Source: an uncultured Anaerolineae bacterium (lineage in GTDB: Bacteria > Chloroflexota > Anaerolineae > B4-G1 > DUEL01). Taken from it: 13,932 nucleotides of DNA. The stretch is taken from NCBI GenBank assembly GCA_937942115.1, contig CALDFY010000085.1, positions 1 through 13,932 of the forward strand. The letters are read 5' to 3'. Under the pieces are notes generated by a model, which ran no database searches, was not told the origin of the DNA, and saw nothing but the letters and a program-made list of their open reading frames with translations. Shown in pieces: positions 1 to 6,956 of this stretch. A program made the translations under genes and the position numbers. Each line of letters opens with the position of its first letter. Within the stretch, counting starts at the first letter, position 1.

Positions 1-516
1 AACCCCCAGCCGGACGGCAATCTCTTTGTTGCTCAGCCCCTCCGCCATCAACCGCAGCACCTCCTGCTCCCGCCCGGTCAACGGCGGTGGGCCTTCCCCC
101 TCCAGCAGGGCCTTCACCGAGTCGGCTACGCCGGGGCTGAAATACATCCCGCCCCGGACGGCAGACCGAATGGCGGCCACGATGGCCTCCGGGGCCTCCT
201 CCTTGATGAGGTATCCCACCGCCCCGGCCTCCAGCATCCCCCGGATGTAGTGTTCGTACCGATATGCGCTGAGGGCCAGGACGCGCACGGGCAGGCCCCG
301 CCGCCCGATTTCCTGCGCCACCTCCGGCCCGGAAAGGCCCGGTAACTGGCAATCCAGCACCGCCACATCGGGCTGGAGGGCTAAAATCTTCTCTAGAGCT
401 TCCTCTCCGCTCTCGGCTTCGGCCACCACTTCTATATCCGGCTCCCGGTCCAGCAGGATCCGCAGCCCCAGCCGCAGGGTGGGATGGTCGTCGGCCAGCA
501 GCACACAAATCTTCAT
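1..516 (-). CDS. NarL/FixJ-family response regulator, C-terminus cut off
   Basis: Reading from the ATG at 516, 172 codons are open to the window edge. Residues 1-120 form a CheY-like receiver: acidic pair D9/D10 (LLADDHP), phospho-acceptor D55 in VLDCQLPG, S83 in ALSAY, and K105 in GYLIKEEAP. After a short linker, LTGREQEVLRLMAEGLSNKEIA (about 146-167) is the start of a LuxR-type helix-turn-helix, and the end of that domain is missing. Such regulators bind DNA when phosphorylated. The gene is the last visible member of a minus-strand run that also encodes a histidine kinase (2030-3154), its most likely partner. The spacer to the preceding gene is 56 nt of G-rich low-complexity DNA, with no clear ribosome binding site just before the ATG. 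The target genes are unknown; autoregulation of the sugar operon is an inference. Confidence 0.93.
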   Translation of the reverse strand, partial: MKICVLLADDHPTLRLGLRILLDREPDIEVVAEAESGEEALEKILALQPDVAVLDCQLPGLSGPEVAQEIGRRGLPVRVLALSAYRYEHYIRGMLEAGAVGYLIKEEAPEAIVAAIRSAVRGGMYFSPGVADSVKALLEGEGPPPLTGREQEVLRLMAEGLSNKEIAVRLGV

Positions 517-572
517 AGCGCCAAATCCAAAGATGCAGGATGTGCCCCTTGCTCCCCGCCCCTTGCCCCCTG

Positions 573-2072
573 CTATCTTTTCAGCAACTCCTCAAACTCC
601 TCCGCCGCGTCCACCAGACGGCCCCGACGGCGGCTCAGGCTGAAGTTCTCCCACTGAGTGTCTCCGGGCAGGTCGTCCAGAAACCAGCAGAGGGCCTGAA
701 TCTGGGGCTCGCCGTTCACCCCATTCAGGGCCGAACTCAGCCAGCCCCGGGGGTAGTTCTGGGCCGGAGGGACGCCCACCGCCGGAATGAAGGTGTTGGC
801 CGAGGTGATGTAGACGGGGAGCCCTCGCGTGGATGGGTAAGCATTGATGATGTCCAGCCACTCCCGATAGACCCGGAAACCGGCCTGGGCGCCGTTCCAC
901 TCCCGCCGTGGAAGGTCGGTTTGGGGCTCGGCGGAGCCGGCCCCGCCCAGTTCGGGGGCATCCGGGCGGCCCGGGGCCTGGACGGCGAAGCCGTCGGGGG
1001 CGGCGAAGGGAATCCCGGCGGCGGCCTTCGCCCGAGCCGATTCGTCCACATAACGCACCAGGGTGTTCATGTAGTTGAGCCAGGGAACGTCCACCCGGTA
1101 CTTGTGGGCCCCATCCTGGTCGGTGTTCCAGGGCCGGACCGGGCCCACCAGCACCCGGACGGAGGGGTTCTCGGCCCGGACCATCTGGACGGCGTTATCG
1201 GTGTGGTGGACAGGCTTGCCGTAGCCGTTGAAGACCCGGGCGTACCACTCCGGGGTCACCGGACGGTCGGGAACCAGCGCGTTCTGGCTCAGGTCGTTGT
1301 AACTGCTCCCCAGGACGTAGCCGTAGACCTCCCGGAGACGGTCGTCCCGGGCCAGCCGCGCCAGGTAGTCCAGATACTCCGCCAGGGCCAGGTAGTCGCC
1401 GGTCGGCGGGATGGACTGGTTGTAGTCGTAGTCCACCCGCACCAGCACCCGCAACCCCTTCGCCCGGTGCCGGTACACCTTGGCGGCCAGGTCGTCTATC
1501 CCCCAGCCGGGCTCCTGGGCCCGCCGGACGTAGGTGACCTCCACGGCCCACCCACTGCGCCCGTGCCAGTCCCGATCCGGATTGGGGAAGACCAGCCCCA
1601 GTTTGGTGGGCAGGGGGGCGGACGAGGGGGACGGCGGCTCGCCCAGCATCATCCGTCCCCGCTCCCGACAGCCGGTATCGCAACTGTGGTGAAAGACGAT
1701 TTCGGACGGGCCGGTGGGGAGGGCCAGGCGGAACGTCCATGTCCACTGTCCGCCCAGGCCGGATTCCCAGGACTCCGGGTAGAGGGGGACGCCGTTCACA
1801 GTGAGAAGGACGTGGGTCCAGGGAGTACGGTCGGTGACGTGGAGGCGGACTTCGTCGCCGGGGCGGGCGAAGGGCGGGTCTAATCGCATCTGCGGGCCCA
1901 CCAGGGCGGGGATGAGGGGGCCACTTCTCCCCGGCGCGATGACCACGTAGCCGGGGACGGGAATCAGCGCGCAGGCCAGAAGCGCCAGCAGCAACCCCAG
2001 AAGCCACCCCCAACGGCGGAGAAAGGCCCCTATGGCCGCAGGGGGGTGGTCGGTAAGATGAATTGTACGCAT
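573..2072 (-). CDS. Membrane-anchored glycoside-hydrolase-like (TIM-barrel) protein, possibly non-catalytic
   Basis: 499 residues. Start chosen at the ATG at 2072, just before the only membrane segment (about 20-40, WGWLLGLLLALLACALIPVPG); a GGAGGG lies about 12 nt upstream. The frame is open further upstream, but only across the kinase gene. Residues 55-145 look like a beta-sandwich domain with a C131/C135 pair. Residues 155-499 alternate hydrophobic strands and helices like a (beta/alpha)8 glycoside hydrolase barrel: KGLRVLVRVDYDY (205-217), YGYVLGSSYND (250-260), VRVLVGPVRPWN (305-316), LPVYITSANTF (418-428), IQALCWFLDD (458-467). The Glu expected after strand 4 (usually NE) and at the end of strand 7 (usually TE) is not seen; Y-N-D and T-S stand there. 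It overlaps the end of the kinase gene by 43 nt, so translation is probably coupled. Family assignment is by fold pattern only; it could be an active hydrolase of an unfamiliar family, a lectin or a sensor. Confidence 0.72.
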   Translation of the reverse strand: MRTIHLTDHPPAAIGAFLRRWGWLLGLLLALLACALIPVPGYVVIAPGRSGPLIPALVGPQMRLDPPFARPGDEVRLHVTDRTPWTHVLLTVNGVPLYPESWESGLGGQWTWTFRLALPTGPSEIVFHHSCDTGCRERGRMMLGEPPSPSSAPLPTKLGLVFPNPDRDWHGRSGWAVEVTYVRRAQEPGWGIDDLAAKVYRHRAKGLRVLVRVDYDYNQSIPPTGDYLALAEYLDYLARLARDDRLREVYGYVLGSSYNDLSQNALVPDRPVTPEWYARVFNGYGKPVHHTDNAVQMVRAENPSVRVLVGPVRPWNTDQDGAHKYRVDVPWLNYMNTLVRYVDESARAKAAAGIPFAAPDGFAVQAPGRPDAPELGGAGSAEPQTDLPRREWNGAQAGFRVYREWLDIINAYPSTRGLPVYITSANTFIPAVGVPPAQNYPRGWLSSALNGVNGEPQIQALCWFLDDLPGDTQWENFSLSRRRGRLVDAAEEFEELLKR

Positions 2073-3154
2073 GTCCCGGTCTCTCCCTCCGTTTGGCTGG
2101 AAATCTCCAGGCGGCTCCCGTGGCGACGCAGAATCTCCTCCACCAGCGCCAGGCCCAGCCCGCTCCCTTCCACCTCCTGCTTCGCCGCCCGATAGAAACG
2201 ACGGGTGAGGTGCGGCAAGTGTTCCGCCGGAATGCCCGGTCCGGTGTCCTGGACCGCGCAGAGGACACCGTCTCCCGTCCGCCGGAGGAGGACGGTCGCG
2301 CAGTCGCCCGGACGGCAATGCTTGAGGACGTTATCCAGCAGGTTCAGGAAGACCTGCATCAGCCGGTCCGGGTCCCCCCAGACGGTGGGGAGGGGAGCGT
2401 CGGCTTCCAGGGAGAAGCGGATGCCCCGTTCTTCCGCCTGGGAGGCCAGGGTGGATATGGCCCGCTCCGCCAGGTCCACCAGGTCTACCGGGCGACGGTC
2501 TATCTCCGGCGCGGTCTCCAGGCGACCCAGTTCCAGCATCAGGTGGACCATGCGGGCCAACCGCCGGGTCTCCGCCCCCAGCAGTTGCAGGGATTGGGCT
2601 TTGGTCTCTTGGGGGATGTCGGGCAGGCGGAGGATTTCCAGGTGGGTGAGGATGGCGCCCACCGGGGTGCGCAGTTCGTGGGAGAGGCCGGCGAAGAGTT
2701 GGGTGCGGGCCTCTTCGGCCTCGTACTGGGAGGTGACGTCCAGCAAGAAGAGATAGTCCCACCGCCGGCCGGACATCAGCCACCAGCGGACGGCCCGGCC
2801 GGAGGGTAAGCGGAGGACGCGGTAGCGGCCCTCGGGGGCCCGGCCCCGCCGGACGTCGGCGCGGTCATCGTCCAGGTGGAATCCCCATTCCACGGCCGGG
2901 ACAGGACCGGCGGGGGCCTTCAGGTCCAGCAGATGGCGGGCATACTCGTTGGCGTAGACGTACCGTTCCGCGCTCTCCAGGACGACCCAGCCGAAGGGGG
3001 CATGCTCCAGGACGGCGTGGAGGACGGCATCGGCGAAGGTTTCCGCCGCGCGCCGTCCGGCGCGGCGGCGGTCCAGCCACAGGGCCAGGAGAGTTGCTGC
3101 GAAGACAGTCAGAAACAGACCGAAGAGGAGCCAGCGTAGCGGAAGGACCAGCAT
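2030..3154 (-). CDS. PAS-containing sensor histidine kinase
   Basis: 374 residues. One N-terminal membrane helix (about 6-27) is followed by Arg-rich cytoplasmic sequence, so almost nothing projects outside the cell. Residues 40-145 are a PAS-like domain (ERYVYANEYARHLL, RWDYLFLLDVTSQYEAEE). The HisKA domain has the phospho-accepting H159 in FAGLSHELRTP. The HATPase domain shows the N box (NLLDNVLKH, N275), G1 (DTGPGIP, 303-309), F box (RRFYRA, 318-323) and G2 (GSGLGLAL, 330-337). All catalytic motifs are intact. It follows the second permease after 46 nt and overlaps the hydrolase-like gene; the response regulator two genes on is the likely phosphorylation partner. An SD-like GGAGGTG lies about 19 nt before the ATG, farther than usual, so the start is slightly uncertain. 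The lack of an extracytoplasmic sensor domain suggests it senses through a partner protein or inside the cell (inference). Confidence 0.93.
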   Translation of the reverse strand: MLVLPLRWLLFGLFLTVFAATLLALWLDRRRAGRRAAETFADAVLHAVLEHAPFGWVVLESAERYVYANEYARHLLDLKAPAGPVPAVEWGFHLDDDRADVRRGRAPEGRYRVLRLPSGRAVRWWLMSGRRWDYLFLLDVTSQYEAEEARTQLFAGLSHELRTPVGAILTHLEILRLPDIPQETKAQSLQLLGAETRRLARMVHLMLELGRLETAPEIDRRPVDLVDLAERAISTLASQAEERGIRFSLEADAPLPTVWGDPDRLMQVFLNLLDNVLKHCRPGDCATVLLRRTGDGVLCAVQDTGPGIPAEHLPHLTRRFYRAAKQEVEGSGLGLALVEEILRRHGSRLEISSQTEGETGTCVQFILPTTPLRP

Positions 3155-3200
3155 TGCAGGTATCAGGTGACGGCCACCTCCGGGTGACCCTCACCTCGGA

Positions 3201-4097
3201 TTATCCTTTCAGCGCGCCCGCCAGGAGCCCCCGCATGAAGAAGCGGCCCAGGAAGATATAGACCAGCAAGGTCGGCATTGCGGCCAGTAATGCCCCAGCC
3301 ATCTGGACGTTCCACTCCACGATGTAACTCCCCGCCAGGTTGTAAAGGGCGACCGTCACCGGGCGGATGGCCGGGTTCTGGGTGAGGATGACGGCGAAGA
3401 GAAACTCGTTCCAGATAGAGGTAAACTGCCAGATCATCACCACCGCGAAGGCCGGCATGGAGAGGGGGAAGAGTACCCAGCGGTAGACTTTAAAGATGTT
3501 GGCGCCGTCAATTTTGGCAGCTTCCACCAGTTCGTTGGGAACCGTCGCGTAGTAGTTGCGGAAAATCAGCGTGGTAATGGGGATGCCGTAGACGATGTGG
3601 ACGAAGGCCAGGCCGGTAATAGAACCGTACCCGGGCACCAGCCACCGCAGCGCGGCCGGGATGTGCAGCGCGTCCGCGACCGCGTTGACCCTCTGCAGGA
3701 CCTGCACCAGGGGGATGAGAATGCTCTGGTACGGGATGAACATCCCGAACAGCATAATCGGGAAGAGGACTTCCGAGCCCCGAAAGCGCCACTTGGAGAG
3801 AACGTACCCGTTGACCGAACCCAGAAGCGAAGAAAGCAGGGTTGCCGGGATGGTCAGGTAAAAACTGTTGCGAAAGTGGGGCCGCAGTTGCTCAAAAGCG
3901 CGCAGGAAACTCTCCAGACTGGGAGCGGAGGGAAGTCTCCACATCCCGGCCAGGTTGGCCTCGGCATAGGGCTTCAGGCTGGTCACTACCAGCACGTAGA
4001 CGGGGAGGAGATAGAATGCGCTGGCGACCAGCAGGGCCAGGTAAATCCCCCCCCGGCCGCCATATCGGACGAGCCAGTTCCGCCACGCCGCCTTCAT
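3201..4097 (-). CDS. Carbohydrate ABC importer permease, MalG-type (second permease)
   Basis: 298 residues with about six membrane segments (roughly 17-39, 80-100, 108-132, 158-178, 213-238, 266-287). The cytoplasmic EAA loop that docks the ATPase is clear: EAAKIDGANIFKVYRW (192-207) followed by VLFPLSMP. The C-terminus GLLAGALKG is the usual end of MalG-family (CUT1) permeases. It works with the other permease as the membrane channel for a sugar delivered by the lipoprotein encoded first in the operon. The ATG overlaps the stop of the preceding permease (ATGA, 4094-4097), so translation is coupled. Length is typical. No nucleotide-binding subunit is encoded nearby; CUT1 importers often borrow a shared MsmK/MalK-type ATPase from elsewhere in the genome. 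Confidence 0.95.
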   Translation of the reverse strand: MKAAWRNWLVRYGGRGGIYLALLVASAFYLLPVYVLVVTSLKPYAEANLAGMWRLPSAPSLESFLRAFEQLRPHFRNSFYLTIPATLLSSLLGSVNGYVLSKWRFRGSEVLFPIMLFGMFIPYQSILIPLVQVLQRVNAVADALHIPAALRWLVPGYGSITGLAFVHIVYGIPITTLIFRNYYATVPNELVEAAKIDGANIFKVYRWVLFPLSMPAFAVVMIWQFTSIWNEFLFAVILTQNPAIRPVTVALYNLAGSYIVEWNVQMAGALLAAMPTLLVYIFLGRFFMRGLLAGALKG

Positions 4098-5080
4098 AGT
4101 TCGGCCTCCCGACGGGTGCTGTAAACCAGGTAGGGGACCACCAGAAGGCTGACGGTGACCAGCAGAAATATGGCGATAGAGGCCCCCTGAGAATAGTGGT
4201 CGCCCTGGAAAGTGGTTTCAAACATAAAGTATGCTGGCACATCGGTAGCGAAGCCGGGCCCCTTCTTGCTCATCGCGGCCACCAGGTCAAAAATCTTCAG
4301 CGAGATGTGGCCCAAGACGATGACGACGCTCAGCGTGACCGGGCGCAGGAGGGGAAAGACGATGTGCCGGTAGACCTCCCACTCGCTGGCGCCGTCCACC
4401 CGGGCCGCTTCCCGCAGTTCCTCCGGAATCCCCCGCAGTCCGGCCAGATACATCGCCATAACATAGCCGGACATCTGCCAGGTAGCGGCGATGACGATAG
4501 ATATCATCGCCACCGGCAGGCCGAAGTTGGGGGTCGTCAGGACGCCCAGCCCGATCCGATGGAGAAACTGCCCCACTGCGCCGGTGGGCTGGATGTGGAT
4601 GACGGTGGGGTCGGTATACCACTGGGAGAGAGGCAGGCCGACGGCGTTCAAGAGGACATTGATGCCGGTCAGACGGCCGGTCGCCGGATCGCCGGGGGCC
4701 AGGATCCAGCGCCAGGTAACCCCGGTGACGATGAACGAGATGGCCATCGGGAACAAAAACAGGCTGCGGAAAAAGTTCTCTCCGCGAATGCCCTGGTCCA
4801 GCAGAATGGCTACCCCCAGTCCCAGGACGATGCAGGCGCCCAAGAACAGGACGGTGAACACGATGGTGTTGCGCAGGTCAATCTGGAAGCGAGGGGTGGC
4901 GAAGAGTTTGGCGTAGTTGACGAAGCCGGCCCAGGAGAGGTCGGGGCGCAGGCCGTCCCAGTTGGAGAGGGAGACCCATCCGCTCCAGGCGATGAAGCCG
5001 TAGACGAAGACGGCGACGGCCAGGATGGATGGGAGGATGAGCAGAACGGAGATGATCCGGTCCCACGATATGCGGCGCAT
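4094..5080 (-). CDS. Carbohydrate ABC importer permease, MalF-type (first permease)
   Basis: 328 residues from the ATG at 5080. This start places an AGGAGGT 12 nt upstream and begins MRRISWDR, directly before the first membrane helix. The frame runs 26 codons further back, but that part is Gly/Pro/Arg-rich and lies in an intercistronic hairpin. Membrane segments are at about 8-30, 72-95, 105-127, 185-212, 246-268 and 300-320. The EAA loop is EAARVDGASEWEVYRH (224-239). A sizeable extracytoplasmic loop (about 130-182) lies between the third and fourth segments. It pairs with the MalG-type permease, whose gene it overlaps by 4 nt. CUT1 family by motif; the substrate is inferred from the binding protein. 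Confidence 0.94.
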   Translation of the reverse strand: MRRISWDRIISVLLILPSILAVAVFVYGFIAWSGWVSLSNWDGLRPDLSWAGFVNYAKLFATPRFQIDLRNTIVFTVLFLGACIVLGLGVAILLDQGIRGENFFRSLFLFPMAISFIVTGVTWRWILAPGDPATGRLTGINVLLNAVGLPLSQWYTDPTVIHIQPTGAVGQFLHRIGLGVLTTPNFGLPVAMISIVIAATWQMSGYVMAMYLAGLRGIPEELREAARVDGASEWEVYRHIVFPLLRPVTLSVVIVLGHISLKIFDLVAAMSKKGPGFATDVPAYFMFETTFQGDHYSQGASIAIFLLVTVSLLVVPYLVYSTRREAEL

Positions 5081-5123
5081 ACCCGTTGATGTACCTCCTG
5101 TTTCTGGGGAGCTAAAATAGTCG

Positions 5124-5156
5124 GCGGCGGGGCGGCCCTCCAGGCCGCCCCGCCGC
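5124..5156 (-). terminator. Intercistronic GC hairpin between binding-protein and permease genes
   Basis: A perfect 14-bp inverted repeat (5124-5137 with 5143-5156, loop CTCCA) lies in the 92-nt gap between the binding-protein stop and the permease start. On the transcribed strand it is followed by a weak T-rich stretch (ATTTTA) rather than a strong U tract. In importer operons such hairpins commonly act as partial terminators or mRNA 3' stabilisers, which leaves more binding protein than permease. That role is inferred; only the stem is seen. Confidence 0.7.
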
Positions 5157-5172
5157 ATCGGGGCCGGGGCGC

Positions 5173-6441
5173 CTATTTGCAGACCCCGGCGTCCTTGCAG
5201 GCCTGGGCCAGACCGGCCTGCGCCTTGGCTACATCCTTGTCGGTGACGAAGGCCGTCATCACGTCGTTGATCTTCGTCACCCAGGCCTCGGAGGCCGCCG
5301 CGCCGTGGGCCAGGCTGGGCACGATGGCATCCTTCGCCCAGTCCTGCATCGCCGTCTTCAGGTAGGGACCAAAGAGGTTCGGGTCGCAGTCACTGCGGGC
5401 GCAGATGGAGCCTTTGACCGGGTTGAAGGCTTCCTGACCGGCCTTGGAGCCGCAAATCCGCAGCCATTCTATCGCCTGCTCCCGGTGTGGGGCGCCCTTG
5501 GGCAGGCCAAAGGTGTCGGAGAGGGCGATGAAGATGCCCTTTGTCCCCGGCGGGGAGGCCCAGCCGGAATCGGCAAAGCCCTTCGCCAGGTTGTCGGCGT
5601 CCACCCAGTCGCCCATAATGGTCATTCCGGCTTTGCCCTGGATCACCAGGTCGTTGGCCTGATCCCAGGAGAGGGCGGAGTGGTCGGGGTTGGCGTACTC
5701 CAGCATCTTCGCCATCGTCTCCAGGGCCTGCTTGACCTCCGGGCCGTTCCAGTCGGTCTGGCCGGTCCAGAGCCCCTTGTACTTCTCCGGGCCCATGGTG
5801 CCGGCCAGGATGACCTCAAAGAGGTGGGTGGAGGCCCAGATGCCCACGTCGCCCAGGGCCAGCGGGGTGATGCCCTTGGCCTTCATCTGCTCTGCCAGGG
5901 CGAAGAACTCGTCAAAGGTCGCCGGGGGCTTCCAGCCGTTGGCCTCAAAGACCTTCTTGTTGTACCAGAGGACGTTGGCGCGGTGGATGTTGACGGGGAC
6001 CGACCAGTAGTGGCCGTCGTAGGAGACAATCTCCAGCACGCCCTTCGGGAAGACGGTCTCCCACCCCTCCTGCTTGTAGAGGTCGTCCAGCGGGTCCATA
6101 TAGCCGGTGGTGACCCAGGTGTCAATCAGTTCGCGGCCCATATGCACCTGGAAAGAGTCCGGCGGGTCGCCGCCCAGCATACGGGCCTTCAGCGCAGGCT
6201 TGGCCTCAAAGCCGGCCCCACCGGCAACGGTAGCGTTGATGATCTCCACATCCGGGAACTTCTGGTTGTAGAGTTCAAACAGTTTCAGAAGCCCGGCGGC
6301 TTCACCACCCGTCGTCCACCAGGAGAAGATTTCCAGTTGCTTCTTGGTGGGGGTTGGAGTCGGGGTCGGCTTGCAGGCGACCAGGAGCAACGCCAGCACC
6401 ACGACAAGGCTCAGCATAGACCAGATGGTTCTGCGGGACAT
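5173..6441 (-). CDS. Extracytoplasmic sugar-binding lipoprotein (glucose/galactose-type, CUT1 importer)
   Basis: 422 residues. The signal peptide ends in a lipobox LVAC with C23 as the lipidated residue, followed by a KPTPTPTPT linker to the outer leaflet. The mature domain opens with QLEIFSWWTTGGEAAG and carries INATVAGGAGFEAKP, RMLGGDPPDSFQVHMGREL, WSVPVNIHRANVLWYNKK, MTIMGDWV, LSDTFGLPKGA and FNPVKGSI. I recognise this pattern from the Thermus thermophilus glucose/galactose-binding protein; the family match is from memory, not a search. It captures sugar outside the membrane for the two permeases downstream. AAGGAGGA lies 6 nt before the ATG, and a consensus promoter lies about 160 nt upstream. 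Extra Cys residues occur near the C-terminus (C-KDAGV-C at the very end and SICARSDC before it) and could form disulfides. The operon's first gene. Confidence 0.94.
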   Translation of the reverse strand: MSRRTIWSMLSLVVVLALLLVACKPTPTPTPTKKQLEIFSWWTTGGEAAGLLKLFELYNQKFPDVEIINATVAGGAGFEAKPALKARMLGGDPPDSFQVHMGRELIDTWVTTGYMDPLDDLYKQEGWETVFPKGVLEIVSYDGHYWSVPVNIHRANVLWYNKKVFEANGWKPPATFDEFFALAEQMKAKGITPLALGDVGIWASTHLFEVILAGTMGPEKYKGLWTGQTDWNGPEVKQALETMAKMLEYANPDHSALSWDQANDLVIQGKAGMTIMGDWVDADNLAKGFADSGWASPPGTKGIFIALSDTFGLPKGAPHREQAIEWLRICGSKAGQEAFNPVKGSICARSDCDPNLFGPYLKTAMQDWAKDAIVPSLAHGAAASEAWVTKINDVMTAFVTDKDVAKAQAGLAQACKDAGVCK

Positions 6442-6535
6442 GGTTACTCCTCCTTGAAGTAATAACTGGGGATTTTGAGGATACTGAAGTTAGGAGAGTA
6501 CAGGAGTCATAGTGGCTTTCTCCACGTATGGATAC

Positions 6536-6546
6536 CACCTCCTTTC
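6536..6546 (-). promoter_or_regulatory. Shine-Dalgarno-like sequence in the leader, without a nearby start codon
   Basis: On the minus strand GAAAGGAGGTG is close to a full complement of the 16S 3' end. It lies in the 5' leader of the sugar operon, about 95 nt before the gene's own SD (AAGGAGGA at 6448-6455). No ATG follows at normal spacing. It may be a ribosome standby site, part of a leader structure, or chance. Confidence 0.4.
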
Positions 6547-6600
6547 GGGAACCCGGACCATTGGGAACGCCCTGGGATTGGGACATCCAGGGGCAAAAAT

Positions 6601-6628
6601 AGTATACTCCTGCTGGGGCGGTTGTCAA
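6601..6628 (-). promoter_or_regulatory. Sigma-70-type promoter of the sugar importer operon
   Basis: On the minus strand TTGACA (6628-6623) and TATACT (6606-6601) are 16 bp apart. Transcription would start near 6594, giving a 5' leader of about 150 nt before the binding-protein ATG at 6441. Both boxes are near consensus and the orientation fits the first gene of the run. No operator was recognised with confidence around it. Confidence 0.8.
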
Positions 6629-6717
6629 GTTTCAACGACGGAGGTCCCCTCACCCCACCCCCGCCGCCTTCACCTCACCCCCCGGCCCTCAAGTTGAGCC
6701 TTTTGGCCAGCGGATTG

Positions 6718-6776
6718 AAAGAAAATATATTTTTCATTGCGGCGGCGAAGCCGCCGCAATGAAAAATACTTTCTTT
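6718..6776. repeat. Large palindrome between two divergent transcription units
   Basis: A perfect 17-bp stem (6730-6746 with 6750-6766, loop GAA): outer half A/T-rich (TTTTTCATTG), inner half GCGGCGGC. Flanking AAAGAAA and TTTCTTT extend the symmetry imperfectly. It lies upstream of both the sugar operon promoter and the exporter genes. The T runs on both sides resemble a bidirectional terminator, but neither neighbour ends here, so a small palindromic repeat element is as likely. Confidence 0.75.
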
Positions 6777-6891
6777 TTACCCCCTATCGCCGGTTCGGGG
6801 TGGCTTCTAAATCTTCTCTTCCACCCCTTCGCCTGAAAAGCCCACGTTCAGGAAGGGAAGAGGCCCACTGGCGCGAATCCCCGGAAAGGAG

Positions 6892-6897
6892 TACAAT
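6892..6897 (+). promoter_or_regulatory. Possible -10 box of the exporter operon
   Basis: TACAAT lies 60 nt before the ATPase start. The -35 position 17 bp upstream reads TGGCGC, a poor match, so this is a weak candidate. The rest of 6629-6956 holds the palindrome, a C-rich low-complexity stretch (6647-6690) and an inverted repeat, but no gene. Confidence 0.35.
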
Positions 6898-6913
6898 AGA
6901 ACTCCGATTCGCC

Positions 6914-6937
6914 ACCGGTCGGCGCCGGCTGACCGGT
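6914..6937. promoter_or_regulatory. Inverted repeat in the exporter leader, candidate operator
   Basis: ACCGGTC (6914-6920) and GACCGGT (6931-6937) form a 7-bp inverted repeat with a 10-nt centre. It starts 17 nt after the possible -10 box, a position where a dimeric repressor could act. No regulator gene adjoins the exporter, so the role is unproven. Confidence 0.4.
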
Positions 6938-6956
6938 CGCCCGTTTGAGGAGTCCG

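Noticed and set aside
540..1883. Long plus-strand open frame of 447 codons opposite the hydrolase-like gene
   Set aside because: Its product is Gly/Val/Pro/Arg-rich without domains, typical of the antisense frame of a GC-rich gene; the minus-strand gene fits the operon and has a membrane anchor and fold pattern.
2073..2318. Upstream extension of the hydrolase-like protein by 82 codons
   Set aside because: The extension lies within the kinase catalytic domain gene and is Gly/Pro/Arg-rich; the ATG at 2072 is directly before the membrane anchor.
5081..5158. Earlier start for the first permease
   Set aside because: The 26 extra codons lie in a perfect hairpin and have no SD; AGGAGGT precedes the ATG at 5080.
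5305..6462. Plus-strand open frame of 385 codons opposite the sugar-binding lipoprotein
   Set aside because: Antisense shadow of a well-recognised protein; no family features.
6531..6546. Plus-strand match to the 3' end of 16S rRNA (GGATACCACCTCCTTTC)
   Set aside because: Only about 15 bases, with an extra base, and no other rRNA sequence nearby; explained by a strong SD on the other strand.
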